DNA of 64,000 bases from Lachnospira sp. (lineage in GTDB: Bacteria; Bacillota; Clostridia; Lachnospirales; Lachnospiraceae). A program made the position numbers and the translations under genes. The DNA lies in the NCBI GenBank assembly GCA_015057605.1, contig SVDX01000007.1, positions 34,768-98,767 of the forward strand, in the 5' to 3' direction. Within the stretch, counting starts at the first letter, position 1. The number at the start of each line of letters is the position of its first letter. The notes under the pieces were generated by a model, which saw only the letters and a program-made list of their open reading frames with translations, made no database searches and was not told the origin of the DNA. Shown here one piece after another: positions 1 through 9,440 of this stretch.

Positions 1-2212
1 CAAGTCCGTCTACTGGCTTGTGAGCTGTAATGTAGCCACCTACTGCACCTGTGCTGTAACCTGCAAATTCAAGTACACAACCATCAAATACTGCATTGTT
101 GCTACCAAAGATATAGTCTGTATTACCTACGATTACACAGTTCTTGTAATAACCATATGTATTAGCATTACCTGTAAATAATGTATCCTGGCTTCCAAGG
201 AATGTACAATTTGTAAACTCTGCATTGTCAGCATATACTGCAATAGCAGTTGCACGCTCTGTTGCAGCCTTAGATGTAACATCCGCACCATATTTTCTTT
301 CAAATGTAATTGATTCTAAGCCTGATACTTCAACGCCATCTAAGATTTCTTCATCTGTGATGTATCTGTTAAATGAAGCTTCAAATGTAATTCCGTCTGC
401 TCTAAATGCAGTAGCAGAAGCCTTTACATATGTTGAACAACCCCATTTTTCAACTGTCTTCTTTTCAAACTTATCATATGCATTTTCTGGGTTATAGAAA
501 CCTGTTGAATCTGCACTGTAATATTTATAACCGATTCCGTAGTACCATGTTAAAAGTACTTCTTCATCTGAATCATTTACTAATGTTACATATGGAGCTG
601 AAACTGTAATCTGCTCACGATATGTACCAGGTGCAATATGCACTGTAATTCTTTGAGCCTCTGAAGTTGGGTTCATAGCAACGCAAGCTGCCATAGCTGC
701 GCTAACTGTATCATAATTTAAATCGCCCCTATCTTCATAACCTACATAGATGTCTGAAGCCCATGTAAGAGTTCCAGGAGCTGCTGTTGAAACAAACATT
801 AAATCCTTTGTTACTGCTGCATCCTTAACTACTATATGTGTATTTGTCTTGTAACCATCTACAGTTGCACTAACCGCATAAGCACCATTTCTTAAAGAAA
901 CTGAATATCCGTCCGCTGTTGCTGTTCCTGTATATACATAGCCATCTTCTACATTTGTAAATTTGATAGCTGAAACTGTTGCTGTTGAAGGTAAATCTAA
1001 ATATCCACCCTTAACTTCATATTTTGCCTTTAATGCTACTACGATATCTTCTGTAACAGCATCTGTATTGTTAACCGAACCACCTGCTGTGATTTCATAA
1101 TCATTTACACCAGAAAGTACTGCTGTATATTGAATGTCTGGTTCTAATGTAGCGCTAAATGCACCACCTGTTATTGATAATACTACATCTTCAGCTAATG
1201 AATCCTCTGGAGCCATCATTGTTATCTTAAGATTAGAAATATCATAATCTGTTGCAAAACCTGTAATATTACCTGAATATTCAAATGTTGTCTTTGGTTC
1301 AACCTTAAATGTTACATTATTAACACCTGTAAGTACGTTAGCAAGTGTTGTTGATACCTTCTTTGTATCATTTGTAAAACCAAATCCCATTGCTCCTGTA
1401 AGTGAAGCTGTATATTCATCTCCTGCTGCTAATACAGCTGAGAAACTATTTCCGCTTAATGTTGCTGTTGTTTCCTGACCTGTTACGTTGTTTTTAAATT
1501 TAACGCCATAGCCCGAGATTCCTGTTCCTGCAAGGTCAATGTTACCGCTAACCTCTACTCCAGGAATTCTTACTACTCTGTGATAGATAGGCTTGCCTAC
1601 GTCACCACTTGTCCACAACTTATATGAACCGCTATACTCTGCGATAACTTCGAATTTACCACATTCATTTGTATATGCATTTGCAACTTGTTGTGTACCA
1701 TCTGTTCCCATATATGTTACATAGAATGTTCCTTCTACGGCATTGCTTGAGCCCATATACACTACAAGTCTATCCCCTGCAACTACATTGTCTACAGTGA
1801 TATATCTTCTATTATCACCGCCTGTACCATTGCAATAGAACATACCATTAGATTTGTAACCATCTGCATACTCTTTAACAGTAAGACCGCTTGCTGTTGC
1901 GTATCCATTTGATGTTGGAGCATAAAGTCTGTCGTTTGCATTGTGTGTTATGGTAAGATCTCCAAATGAAGTTGTACCTGCCTTGAACTTACCATCAGAA
2001 GCTACGTTAGCGCATGCTTCCCATAAATCAGTCGTTACATTGTTGTTGTAAAGTGTTGTATCACTTTCAGCAACACATCCAAAATCCCACACGTCTATCT
2101 TTCTTCCCTCACTTGCAAATGCACTTACATTACCAAGTAATGTTGTTGCAATTATTGCAAAGCACAAAAAAAGACTAAGACACTGTTTGATTTTCTTGCT
2201 TTTTTTACTCAT
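1..2212 (-). CDS. Secreted multidomain pectinesterase (CE8), 3' end cut by window edge
   Basis: This gene reads leftward off the window edge, so its C-terminus is missing; 737 codons are visible without a stop. The protein begins with a signal peptide (lysine-rich MSKKSKKIKQ, a hydrophobic core, then a cleavage-like AFAS near residue 34). About 450 residues of repeated beta-rich segments follow and look like carbohydrate-binding or adhesion modules. The pectin methylesterase domain starts near residue 485. Its hallmarks GSQDTLF (about residue 670) and TDYIFGS (about 700) carry the two catalytic aspartates, and YITAH follows. It should remove methyl esters from pectin outside the cell. GGAGG lies 8 bases before the ATG. 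The final Arg-containing motif of the family lies beyond the edge. Confidence 0.9.
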   Translation of the reverse strand, partial: MSKKSKKIKQCLSLFLCFAIIATTLLGNVSAFASEGRKIDVWDFGCVAESDTTLYNNNVTTDLWEACANVASDGKFKAGTTSFGDLTITHNANDRLYAPTSNGYATASGLTVKEYADGYKSNGMFYCNGTGGDNRRYITVDNVVAGDRLVVYMGSSNAVEGTFYVTYMGTDGTQQVANAYTNECGKFEVIAEYSGSYKLWTSGDVGKPIYHRVVRIPGVEVSGNIDLAGTGISGYGVKFKNNVTGQETTATLSGNSFSAVLAAGDEYTASLTGAMGFGFTNDTKKVSTTLANVLTGVNNVTFKVEPKTTFEYSGNITGFATDYDISNLKITMMAPEDSLAEDVVLSITGGAFSATLEPDIQYTAVLSGVNDYEITAGGSVNNTDAVTEDIVVALKAKYEVKGGYLDLPSTATVSAIKFTNVEDGYVYTGTATADGYSVSLRNGAYAVSATVDGYKTNTHIVVKDAAVTKDLMFVSTAAPGTLTWASDIYVGYEDRGDLNYDTVSAAMAACVAMNPTSEAQRITVHIAPGTYREQITVSAPYVTLVNDSDEEVLLTWYYGIGYKYYSADSTGFYNPENAYDKFEKKTVEKWGCSTYVKASATAFRADGITFEASFNRYITDEEILDGVEVSGLESITFERKYGADVTSKAATERATAIAVYADNAEFTNCTFLGSQDTLFTGNANTYGYYKNCVIVGNTDYIFGSNNAVFDGCVLEFAGYSTGAVGGYITAHKPVDGL

Positions 2213-2262
2213 AAAGCATTCCTCCATAATTCTTTTTGATGATTTTCCTTCACCATAATGAA

Positions 2263-2293
2263 ATTATAAAGTCTCACACAATGTCATAGTCAA
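2263..2293 (-). promoter_or_regulatory. MerR-type promoter of the pectinesterase gene
   Basis: On the minus strand a -35 TTGACT (2293-2288) and a -10 TATAAT (2268-2263) are separated by 19 bp, not 17. Long 19-bp spacers are typical of promoters that MerR-family proteins activate by untwisting DNA. The spacer holds an imperfect inverted repeat (GTCTCACACAA against ATGTCATAGTC). The next gene upstream encodes a MerR-family regulator, so it is the obvious candidate activator. This link is inferred from position and spacing only. Confidence 0.65.
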
Positions 2294-2358
2294 CTCTTTT
2301 TTGTGTTTTTGTACAATTAACACTATACTTGTTTGTATTTTTTGTGCATTTTTCACAA

Positions 2359-3183
2359 TCACTCAATCGGAACACTAAGTAAAAGGTACTGCATTTCCTG
2401 CCCATTTTCAATTGCACTGGTTATAATAATCGCAATTATGTCTCCTGCAATTTTGAAATTGTGTTCCTCCATATACCTTAAATGTTTTCCAAGTAACCTT
2501 TCTTTTATCATTTCATCTGACATTGTGTCAATGTCTTTTTGAGAAATTGGTAAGGTCACCATTCCCATTAAAGAAAGTCTTGAAGCGTATCTTTCTGTAT
2601 ACTCATTTTCTTCCATGCCATAAGGTTCAATATGCATTTCTTTAATCGCCCAGCCCATATCCATAGAAAAATGTCCTTTATCAATGTTTTCCTTTCGGAT
2701 AACATATACTCTTTGTACTTCTGGCGATTTATAAAGAAATTCCTGAGCCATCTTTAAACGCTTATTCTCAGTAAGAATCTTATTTTCCTTTTTGTATAAT
2801 ACCATCAGAAAGGCTACGTTTTTGCTTATATTTAATTCTTCATAGGTTTTAACCTTTTTCATAAGCAAAAGATCATCCTTAATACGATGTCGCACATTAG
2901 TCATATAGGCGATTTTTTCATCCATTTCTTTGAGCTTTTTATCATAACATTCCATCATCTGTTCAATGTCATAATTCATCATTTCTTCAAGCTCTTCATG
3001 GGTAAAGCCGTGTTTTCTCATAAGCTTTGCATTAATTATTCCAAACACGCCTTCATCATCGTAGTAACGATAACCACTGCTTTCATCTCTTACCGATTGA
3101 ATATAGCCTTTTTCCTCATATCTACGAACCGTATTAGTTGATATGTCTAAAATTTTTGCCAAATCACTTATCTTATACTTCAT
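2359..3183 (-). CDS. MerR-family transcriptional regulator
   Basis: This 274-residue protein has a classic N-terminal MerR winged helix-turn-helix at residues 1-70, with NTVRRYEEKGYI as the recognition region and SGYRYYDDEG as the wing. A dimerising coiled coil follows at about 75-115. The C-terminal 150 residues form an effector-binding-like domain that I cannot assign to a ligand class. AAGGAG lies 6 bases before the ATG. The gene starts 25 bp after the histidine-kinase stop, so they may share a transcript. It lies immediately upstream of the pectinesterase gene, whose promoter has the MerR-type 19-bp spacer, so control of pectin breakdown is a reasonable inference. Confidence 0.85.
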   Translation of the reverse strand: MKYKISDLAKILDISTNTVRRYEEKGYIQSVRDESSGYRYYDDEGVFGIINAKLMRKHGFTHEELEEMMNYDIEQMMECYDKKLKEMDEKIAYMTNVRHRIKDDLLLMKKVKTYEELNISKNVAFLMVLYKKENKILTENKRLKMAQEFLYKSPEVQRVYVIRKENIDKGHFSMDMGWAIKEMHIEPYGMEENEYTERYASRLSLMGMVTLPISQKDIDTMSDEMIKERLLGKHLRYMEEHNFKIAGDIIAIIITSAIENGQEMQYLLLSVPIE

Positions 3184-3208
3184 ATGCGACTCCTTCCTTT
3201 TGATTATT

Positions 3209-5530
3209 TTACAAATACTTTCTAAGTGTATCCTCTAAAGCCTCTGGTTTTACAGGTTTTGAAAGATACGCATCAAATCCGTCCTGCATATATTGCTCCT
3301 TTGCACCTGCTATCGCATTTGCAGTAAGAACTACTATTGGAGTATTTACATTAGGATTATCCTTATCATTTCTTATCATGTGCAAAGTTTGAACTCCATC
3401 CGGTTCAGGCATCATATGGTCCATAAAAATTATATCATATTTTTTAGTCTTCGTCATTTCAAAGCTTTGCATTCCTCCGTCCGCCAAGTCAAGCTTTGCG
3501 TTTGTACGTTTTAACAAAGCTGCAATAACCTTAAGATTAATCTTTGTGTCATCAACCACCAAAATATTTGCATTTGGTATATCTAATACTTCATGCTCTG
3601 TCTTTTCAATAGTTTTTCTTTTTTGTGACAGACTGCCAATCGGAGTATCATCTACAATTTGTTGTATAAGCGTTACGGAAAAACAACTACCCTTTCCATA
3701 TTCACTTTCAACATCTATGCTGCCATTCATAAGATTAACTAAAAGCTTGGTTATATTAAGGCCAAGGCCTGTTCCTTCAATATATCTGTTCTTTTCTAAC
3801 TCAAGACGTTTAAAGCTGGCAAATATATTTTCCATATCTTCTTTTTTGATGCCAATTCCCGTATCAGCTATCTTTAAAATCAGCTTAAAGTCATTATCTT
3901 CTCTTACACCTGTTGCTGTAAATGTAACCGAACCTTCCTTAGTGTACTTTGCAGCATTTGATAAAAGATTATTCAAAATCTGTCTTATTCGAATCTCATC
4001 GCCCTTTAATACAGAAGGCATAGTTTCGTCTATCTCAAGATTAAGTGCCAAATTCTTTTTATTTGTGCGCATTTCAATGCTTAGTATTACGTCTTTTAAC
4101 ATATTGGCAAGATTATAATCATTTTCAACAATCTGAAGCTTACCTGCCTCAATTTTTGAAAAATCAAGTATATCATTGATGATGCCAAGAAGCATTGTAC
4201 TTGCACTTTTTATGTTATTTGCATATTCTTCAATCTCATCATTTTCATTTTCGCGAAGAATCATTTCGTTCATACCCACTATTGTATTAATAGGTGTACG
4301 AATTTCATGTGACATATTTGCAAGAAATTTTGCTTTTGATTCACTCGTTGCAATAGCATATTGTTTTTCTTTTTCAATTTTTATTAAACCACGTATAGAT
4401 TTAAGTGCAGACATAAACACAAGCACTACAAGGCCTATGCATAATGCAATTCCATTATATCTTGCAGAAACAACATATGCCATTCCAATTTCAATCACTC
4501 CGGCTATAGTAAGCACAGCAAAACCCACTGCAACTTCTTGATATTCCTTTGCGTAGCCTTTTATAACATCTAATACCAAGGTAATAGCAATTTCCACAAA
4601 AAGTACGCCTAAGATAACATGTGAAGAACCCATACTTTCAAAGAAATCCTTAATTCCTAATACCTGTAACAAAACAACGCTTATAAAGTTAATTGCAGTA
4701 GCAATTCCTATACACATATAACCCGTCTGATATCTCTTCTTTTGAACAGCATTCATATATGCCAAAAATGGGTATGGCAAAATAGCAATAAGTAAAAAGC
4801 CCATAAGCATCGCAATCGTACTATTTGGCAGGAAGAACTGACGTATCTTTGATTCTACCAAAAGCCATGCTGCTGCTATTATAATACCACAACCAAGATA
4901 TCCAAGCTCTGAATTTTTCTTATAAAAAATATATACTGCCAGATTAGCTAATACAACAGCCACACCAAATATCAATATTAACGCTACTATAATTGCAGAT
5001 GGTGCATATAAATCACAAAAATACTGTACTATTTCTGAACGATTACCAATGTACATATCACTCACATAACCTGCATATGAGGAATCTGACTTAAATTCAA
5101 TACGCATCGTTTGGTTTGAATCTTCTGTATTTATTGGAATAAACACATATGTCATTGTACTTGTCTTTCCAAATGGTTGCGTATCAAGCGTTGAATACTC
5201 CTTACGTAGTTCATCTCCTACATACACCTTAATTTCCTGCTGCATACTACGCATACAAATAGATGTATCATTATCTATATTGCCAAGAGTAGTTTCAATA
5301 ACCACCCATTCTCCATGTTTAGCATCACATTGTCCTGGCAATTTAACTACTTTTTTTGAACCATCTGATAGTATCTGCGTCCATTGCGATTCATATAACT
5401 CGCAATCTGAATGTCTTAAGTCATTTTCCTTAGGTGCAAATATCTCACCTAAAATCAAAAACAGAAATGAACCAAGCATCAATACTGCTAATACTATATT
5501 TATAATTTTCATAGCTTTTGTCTTATTCAT
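3209..5530 (-). CDS. Hybrid sensor histidine kinase/response regulator
   Basis: An N-terminal membrane anchor and a roughly 130-residue extracytoplasmic beta-rich region are followed by about seven hydrophobic helices (roughly 165-380), a layout like 7TMR-DISM sensors. The kinase core follows: HisKA with phospho-acceptor His in NMSHEIRTPIN, a HATPase_c domain with DTGIGIKKED and GTGLGLNIT, then a C-terminal receiver domain with VVDDTKINLK, the phospho-acceptor Asp in IIFMDHMMPE and the Lys in YLSKPV. The upstream ATG at 5542 overlaps the ribosome site; the ATG at 5530 has GGAGG 5 bases before it and overlaps the upstream EAL gene by 8 bp, so coupled translation is likely. The sensed signal is unknown. 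Confidence 0.9.
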   Translation of the reverse strand: MNKTKAMKIINIVLAVLMLGSFLFLILGEIFAPKENDLRHSDCELYESQWTQILSDGSKKVVKLPGQCDAKHGEWVVIETTLGNIDNDTSICMRSMQQEIKVYVGDELRKEYSTLDTQPFGKTSTMTYVFIPINTEDSNQTMRIEFKSDSSYAGYVSDMYIGNRSEIVQYFCDLYAPSAIIVALILIFGVAVVLANLAVYIFYKKNSELGYLGCGIIIAAAWLLVESKIRQFFLPNSTIAMLMGFLLIAILPYPFLAYMNAVQKKRYQTGYMCIGIATAINFISVVLLQVLGIKDFFESMGSSHVILGVLFVEIAITLVLDVIKGYAKEYQEVAVGFAVLTIAGVIEIGMAYVVSARYNGIALCIGLVVLVFMSALKSIRGLIKIEKEKQYAIATSESKAKFLANMSHEIRTPINTIVGMNEMILRENENDEIEEYANNIKSASTMLLGIINDILDFSKIEAGKLQIVENDYNLANMLKDVILSIEMRTNKKNLALNLEIDETMPSVLKGDEIRIRQILNNLLSNAAKYTKEGSVTFTATGVREDNDFKLILKIADTGIGIKKEDMENIFASFKRLELEKNRYIEGTGLGLNITKLLVNLMNGSIDVESEYGKGSCFSVTLIQQIVDDTPIGSLSQKRKTIEKTEHEVLDIPNANILVVDDTKINLKVIAALLKRTNAKLDLADGGMQSFEMTKTKKYDIIFMDHMMPEPDGVQTLHMIRNDKDNPNVNTPIVVLTANAIAGAKEQYMQDGFDAYLSKPVKPEALEDTLRKYL

Positions 5531-7529
5531 CGCTGCCTCCATACTTCTTCACAAAATCGCTTATTGGCATTGGCTTTGCATAGAAATAACCCTGTATCAA
5601 GTCACATTCCTGTTCAACAAGGAAATCCACCTGTTCTCTACTTTCAATACCTTCTGCAACGATTTTCATATTAAGCTTCTTTGCAAGGTCAATAACTTCC
5701 GAAACTATGAGCATACCTCTTTCTTGCTCACTCGCACCTCTAAAGAAATCCGCATCAATCTTTAACACATCAATCTTTAATTCCTTAAGCGAGTTAAGCG
5801 ATGAATAGCCTGCTCCAAAATCATCCATAGATACAATAAATCCTACATTCCTAAGCTTGTTTACTGTATTAAGAAGAACCTTTTTATCATCAAAAAATGC
5901 ACTTTCTGTAAGTTCCAATTCAATTACGTTATGTGGTACATTGTATTTATCAACAATAGCACAAATATGCTCTGCCAAATCCTCTCTTGTAAAATGCGCT
6001 CTTGACACATTTACGGAAATTGGCACCACTTCTTTACCTTCACTAATCCATTGCGCCTGTTGAGCCGCAATTTCTTCAAGCATATAGTCATCTAACTTTA
6101 GTATAAAGCCATTTTGTTCGAATATCGGTATGAATCTGTTAGGTGGAATAAAGCCTTCACTCGGATGAATCCAACGTACCAAAGCTTCTGCACCTGCAAG
6201 CTTTTCTCCTCTTGCACTAATCTTTGGTTGAAGATATACTTTAAATTCCTTGTTTTGTAAGGCTTTATCCATATCGTCCTCAACCTTACGTTCCCACATT
6301 TTTCTCTTATTCATCTCAACATCAAAAAATGCTATCTGATTATCAGCTTCTTCTGAGAGCATCTCACATGCAATTAAAGCATTGTTATATAGCTGCTCTA
6401 TATCTTTTTCACCGACTTCCACCTGGTATACGCCTACACCAAAATACAATTTCATATTAGGCAAAACTGCATCCAGTTCTTTTTCGATTTCACTGATTCT
6501 GTTTAAAAGCTGCTGTTTATCTGTGTATTTAAGTAAAATTGCAAATTGTGCATTTTCGTGATGTGCCATAACTTCCTTCGTACCCAGTTTCTTTTTAAGC
6601 ACATTATAGAAGCTTTCAATCAATTCTTCGCCTCTTCTTACACCAAGGCAGGTACAGAAGCTTCTATATTTTCGCATTTGCAAATGCAATACTGCATAAT
6701 TAAATTTGCCTTTGCGGTTTTTCTTAAGCAATGATGTTCCTTTTTTTACAAAATGTAACCAATTATTGCCACCCGTTACCACATCAGTATAAATCAGTCT
6801 TGTCATCTTTCTCATATTTACAAAAACACTAATAACAGAAACAAGATAATATATTGCGAATATTAGCATCAATACAATTATGAGTCCACCAATCATTATT
6901 GGCATTATAATTTCGTAACCATACAAATTCACATCATTAAATACCAACACCTGTATATCGCCCACTGGTACTAAAAACCATTGATTCAAATGCATAATAA
7001 CATTTGCATCATTTTCCGAGAAAATATTGTTTTCACTTAAATTATTAATTTTTATTGAGTTTAAAATATTATCATCTATAACAAGCTCGTTATTATCAAT
7101 TTTGAAAATCTGATTTTCACCTTCAACAATAATCAGTTTTAGATGCAATACTTCTTCACCATATGTAACATCAAAATCAACTAAATTATCTAATGTTGGG
7201 TACTCACCACCGCTTATCCATATTGGATTGCCTTCTTTATCTACAAGTGCAACTGCACCTATCTCATCTGAAATTTTAATATAAGCCTCTACATTTTCAT
7301 TAATATCCTTAGCATTGCTATCATTGTAATCCTCATACAGACTTGCAATCTTTTCTGTACGAGCAAGGCTTTGATTAACTTTTCGTTGCATTATATCAAC
7401 AATAGATGCGCCCATAATAATTATTGAGAGCAAGCACATTATTGATAACAGCACAAATAAACCTATTACCGAAGGCCATATTCTTTTTCTCTTAAGTTTT
7501 TTAATTCTTTTATCTTTAGCATTATGCAT
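5523..7529 (-). CDS. Cyclic-di-GMP phosphodiesterase with degenerate GGDEF and intact EAL
   Basis: This 668-residue membrane protein has an N-terminal helix (about 18-42), an extracytoplasmic sensor region and a second helix near 205-235. A GGDEF-fold domain follows in which the signature is replaced by HENAQ, so it should not make cyclic di-GMP; it may bind GTP or act structurally. The C-terminal EAL domain (about 400-660) looks catalytic: AEALVRW, SVNVSR, ELELTES, MDDFGAGYSS, KIDADF, VAEGIES and QGYFYAKP are all present. It should hydrolyse cyclic di-GMP and so favour motility over attachment. It precedes and overlaps the hybrid kinase gene and follows a chemoreceptor. Confidence 0.9.
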   Translation of the reverse strand: MHNAKDKRIKKLKRKRIWPSVIGLFVLLSIMCLLSIIIMGASIVDIMQRKVNQSLARTEKIASLYEDYNDSNAKDINENVEAYIKISDEIGAVALVDKEGNPIWISGGEYPTLDNLVDFDVTYGEEVLHLKLIIVEGENQIFKIDNNELVIDDNILNSIKINNLSENNIFSENDANVIMHLNQWFLVPVGDIQVLVFNDVNLYGYEIIMPIMIGGLIIVLMLIFAIYYLVSVISVFVNMRKMTRLIYTDVVTGGNNWLHFVKKGTSLLKKNRKGKFNYAVLHLQMRKYRSFCTCLGVRRGEELIESFYNVLKKKLGTKEVMAHHENAQFAILLKYTDKQQLLNRISEIEKELDAVLPNMKLYFGVGVYQVEVGEKDIEQLYNNALIACEMLSEEADNQIAFFDVEMNKRKMWERKVEDDMDKALQNKEFKVYLQPKISARGEKLAGAEALVRWIHPSEGFIPPNRFIPIFEQNGFILKLDDYMLEEIAAQQAQWISEGKEVVPISVNVSRAHFTREDLAEHICAIVDKYNVPHNVIELELTESAFFDDKKVLLNTVNKLRNVGFIVSMDDFGAGYSSLNSLKELKIDVLKIDADFFRGASEQERGMLIVSEVIDLAKKLNMKIVAEGIESREQVDFLVEQECDLIQGYFYAKPMPISDFVKKYGGSDE

Positions 7530-7586
7530 ATGCCTCTCTCCTAAGAGTAATTATTATATCTATTATAACATATTATTTCATAAAGC

Positions 7587-7623
7587 AAAAGAGTGTTATA
7601 TTTCAAACAATATAACACTCTTT
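7587..7623 (-). terminator. Rho-independent terminator after the chemoreceptor gene
   Basis: An AT-rich perfect hairpin (AAAGAGTGTTATA with its complement, 10-base loop) lies just after the chemoreceptor stop codon. The end of its 3' arm (CTCTTTT) supplies only a short T-run on the minus strand. It separates this gene from the EAL gene. Confidence 0.75.
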
Positions 7624-7631
7624 CTTTTATG

Positions 7632-9350
7632 TTATTCAATCGTAAAAAAGCTCATACTGCTTTCTAACTCCTTTGATAACTCCATCAAATCCTTTGCACG
7701 CTGTGCTAATATCGCCAAACCTGCATTGAGTTCTTCCATTGATGCATTTGTCTCTTGCGCACTTGCAACATTTTCCTCTGAGATTGCTGATAAATTCTCT
7801 ATTACAGCCATAATCTCTGATCTGGCATTATCGCATGCTCCAGCCTGGTATTCAATAGCTTCTGCTTCTTTTCTTGTAGAAGCAACACCCTCTGTCACCA
7901 TATTAAACTTTGCCTTTGTTTCATCAAGCTTTTCTTTTTGCTCTTTTACAATGCCATCCACTTCATCCATTACTCTAACAGTTTCTTCCGAATCCTTTAA
8001 CAAATTATCAATTATTTCAGAAATCTGATTAGCTGATGTATTAGATTCTTCTGCTAATTTTTGAATTTCGGATGCAACTACCGCAAAGCCTCTGCCATGT
8101 TCACCGGCTCTTGCCGCTTCTATACTCGCATTTAATGATAGGAGATTAGTTTCTGTTGCAATCGCTGTAATCATTTCAATTGCCTTTCTAATCGCCTGTA
8201 CTGATTCATTTGTAGTATGTACCTGTTTACCAATCTTGTCTATAGCATCTGTTGTCTTGTCATTAGAAGCACTTAGTTCTCCTATAATTATAGCTGATTC
8301 ATCGCTAGCCTCCTGCATTTCCTTAGAAGCCTTTCCTAAATTATCGACACTTGAAACAATATCAGTAATCATATCGCCAATTCTAACAACATTTGCTGAG
8401 GCTGTTTCTGTCTCCTCCGCCTGATTCATAGCGCCTCTACTTACTTCTTCAACTGCATTGCTTATTTCATCAGTTGTAGCACTTGATTGATTTGACATCT
8501 CGCCTAATTCAATACCTGACTGATAAAGTGTATTTGAAGATTTCTTAACCTCTTTAATAATCTGTGTAAGCTTAGTAACAAGTGTTTCTAATTCATTGCT
8601 CATGTCGCCAATTTCATCATTACGCTTCTTAGCCTTTTCGTTTACTGTAACCTTTAAATCGCCCTTGCCAATCTGACCAATAACATTCTTTGCATCAACA
8701 ATAGCTTTGCTTAAGCCCAATGCAAAAATAACACCTATTACAAGTACTATTACAAGCATAGCAACCGAAATACCAACTATCGCTAAAACCTTAGAAAGTA
8801 TGTATTCATCAACATCTGCACTTGGTGTTCCTGCAAATACCATACCAATAACCTTGCCGTCTTGCTTAATTGGCACATAGTATGCATAGTATTTTTCATC
8901 ATTAATAACAACATCTACATCTGAATATTCTTCTCCATCCTCTAAAACAGTCTCTATTGCTTGCTTTCCAGCTTTAGTACCGACCAATCTGTCACCTGTT
9001 TTATGATCTTTTAAAGATGTCGTAATACGTGTATCACCATAAAAAATGGTATATTCATATTCTGCATCATCCTTTAATCTGTCAACTATCTCGTAGTGTC
9101 CATTTATTTCTAAATTACCCTTTTTAACAACACCCGAAGCATCCATTGTCCAGTTACCATTATCTACCTCGTCATATATATGCTGCAACGACACCGCTGC
9201 CCCTCTTAATCCGTGTAACGCCTCTTCTTGCATACCTGCTCTTATGTTAGTTGCGGCAAAATATGTTAAAATTATGCCCAACGCAATAACAGGAAGTAAG
9301 ATCATTAATAGTAGCTTTACTCTAATTGAAATTGTTAAATTTTTCTTCAT
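7632..9350 (-). CDS. Methyl-accepting chemotaxis protein
   Basis: The protein (572 residues) has the standard chemoreceptor order. A transmembrane helix spans about 12-34. A periplasmic-type Cache sensor domain runs from about 35 to 185, with motifs such as [10 protein letters not shown] and [19 protein letters not shown] typical of single-Cache domains. A second helix spans about 188-212, followed by HAMP and a long signalling coiled coil. The hairpin tip is recognisable from [20 protein letters not shown] and the stretch [17 protein letters not shown]. It should control CheA through CheW in response to a small extracellular ligand that cannot be named. GGAG lies 9 bases before the ATG. Confidence 0.93.
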   Translation of the reverse strand: MKKNLTISIRVKLLLMILLPVIALGIILTYFAATNIRAGMQEEALHGLRGAAVSLQHIYDEVDNGNWTMDASGVVKKGNLEINGHYEIVDRLKDDAEYEYTIFYGDTRITTSLKDHKTGDRLVGTKAGKQAIETVLEDGEEYSDVDVVINDEKYYAYYVPIKQDGKVIGMVFAGTPSADVDEYILSKVLAIVGISVAMLVIVLVIGVIFALGLSKAIVDAKNVIGQIGKGDLKVTVNEKAKKRNDEIGDMSNELETLVTKLTQIIKEVKKSSNTLYQSGIELGEMSNQSSATTDEISNAVEEVSRGAMNQAEETETASANVVRIGDMITDIVSSVDNLGKASKEMQEASDESAIIIGELSASNDKTTDAIDKIGKQVHTTNESVQAIRKAIEMITAIATETNLLSLNASIEAARAGEHGRGFAVVASEIQKLAEESNTSANQISEIIDNLLKDSEETVRVMDEVDGIVKEQKEKLDETKAKFNMVTEGVASTRKEAEAIEYQAGACDNARSEIMAVIENLSAISEENVASAQETNASMEELNAGLAILAQRAKDLMELSKELESSMSFFTIE

Positions 9351-9386
9351 ATCACGTCACTCCTTCATATCAATTAGTATGTTAAT

Positions 9387-9414
9387 ATTATATCATAGTT
9401 CACACTTTTTTCAA
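9387..9414 (-). promoter_or_regulatory. Promoter of the chemoreceptor gene
   Basis: TTGAAA (9414-9409) and TATAAT (9392-9387) are spaced by 16 bp about 40 bases before the start codon. It resembles a housekeeping promoter, not the sigma-28 type often used for motility genes. Confidence 0.65.
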
Positions 9415-9440
9415 GGGTTTATGTCGTTTTATATTAGTTA

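Noticed and set aside
3546..4118. 190-residue plus-strand open frame
   Set aside because: It lies antisense to the histidine kinase domains, has no ribosome site and low-complexity serine/phenylalanine composition; it is a shadow of the real gene.
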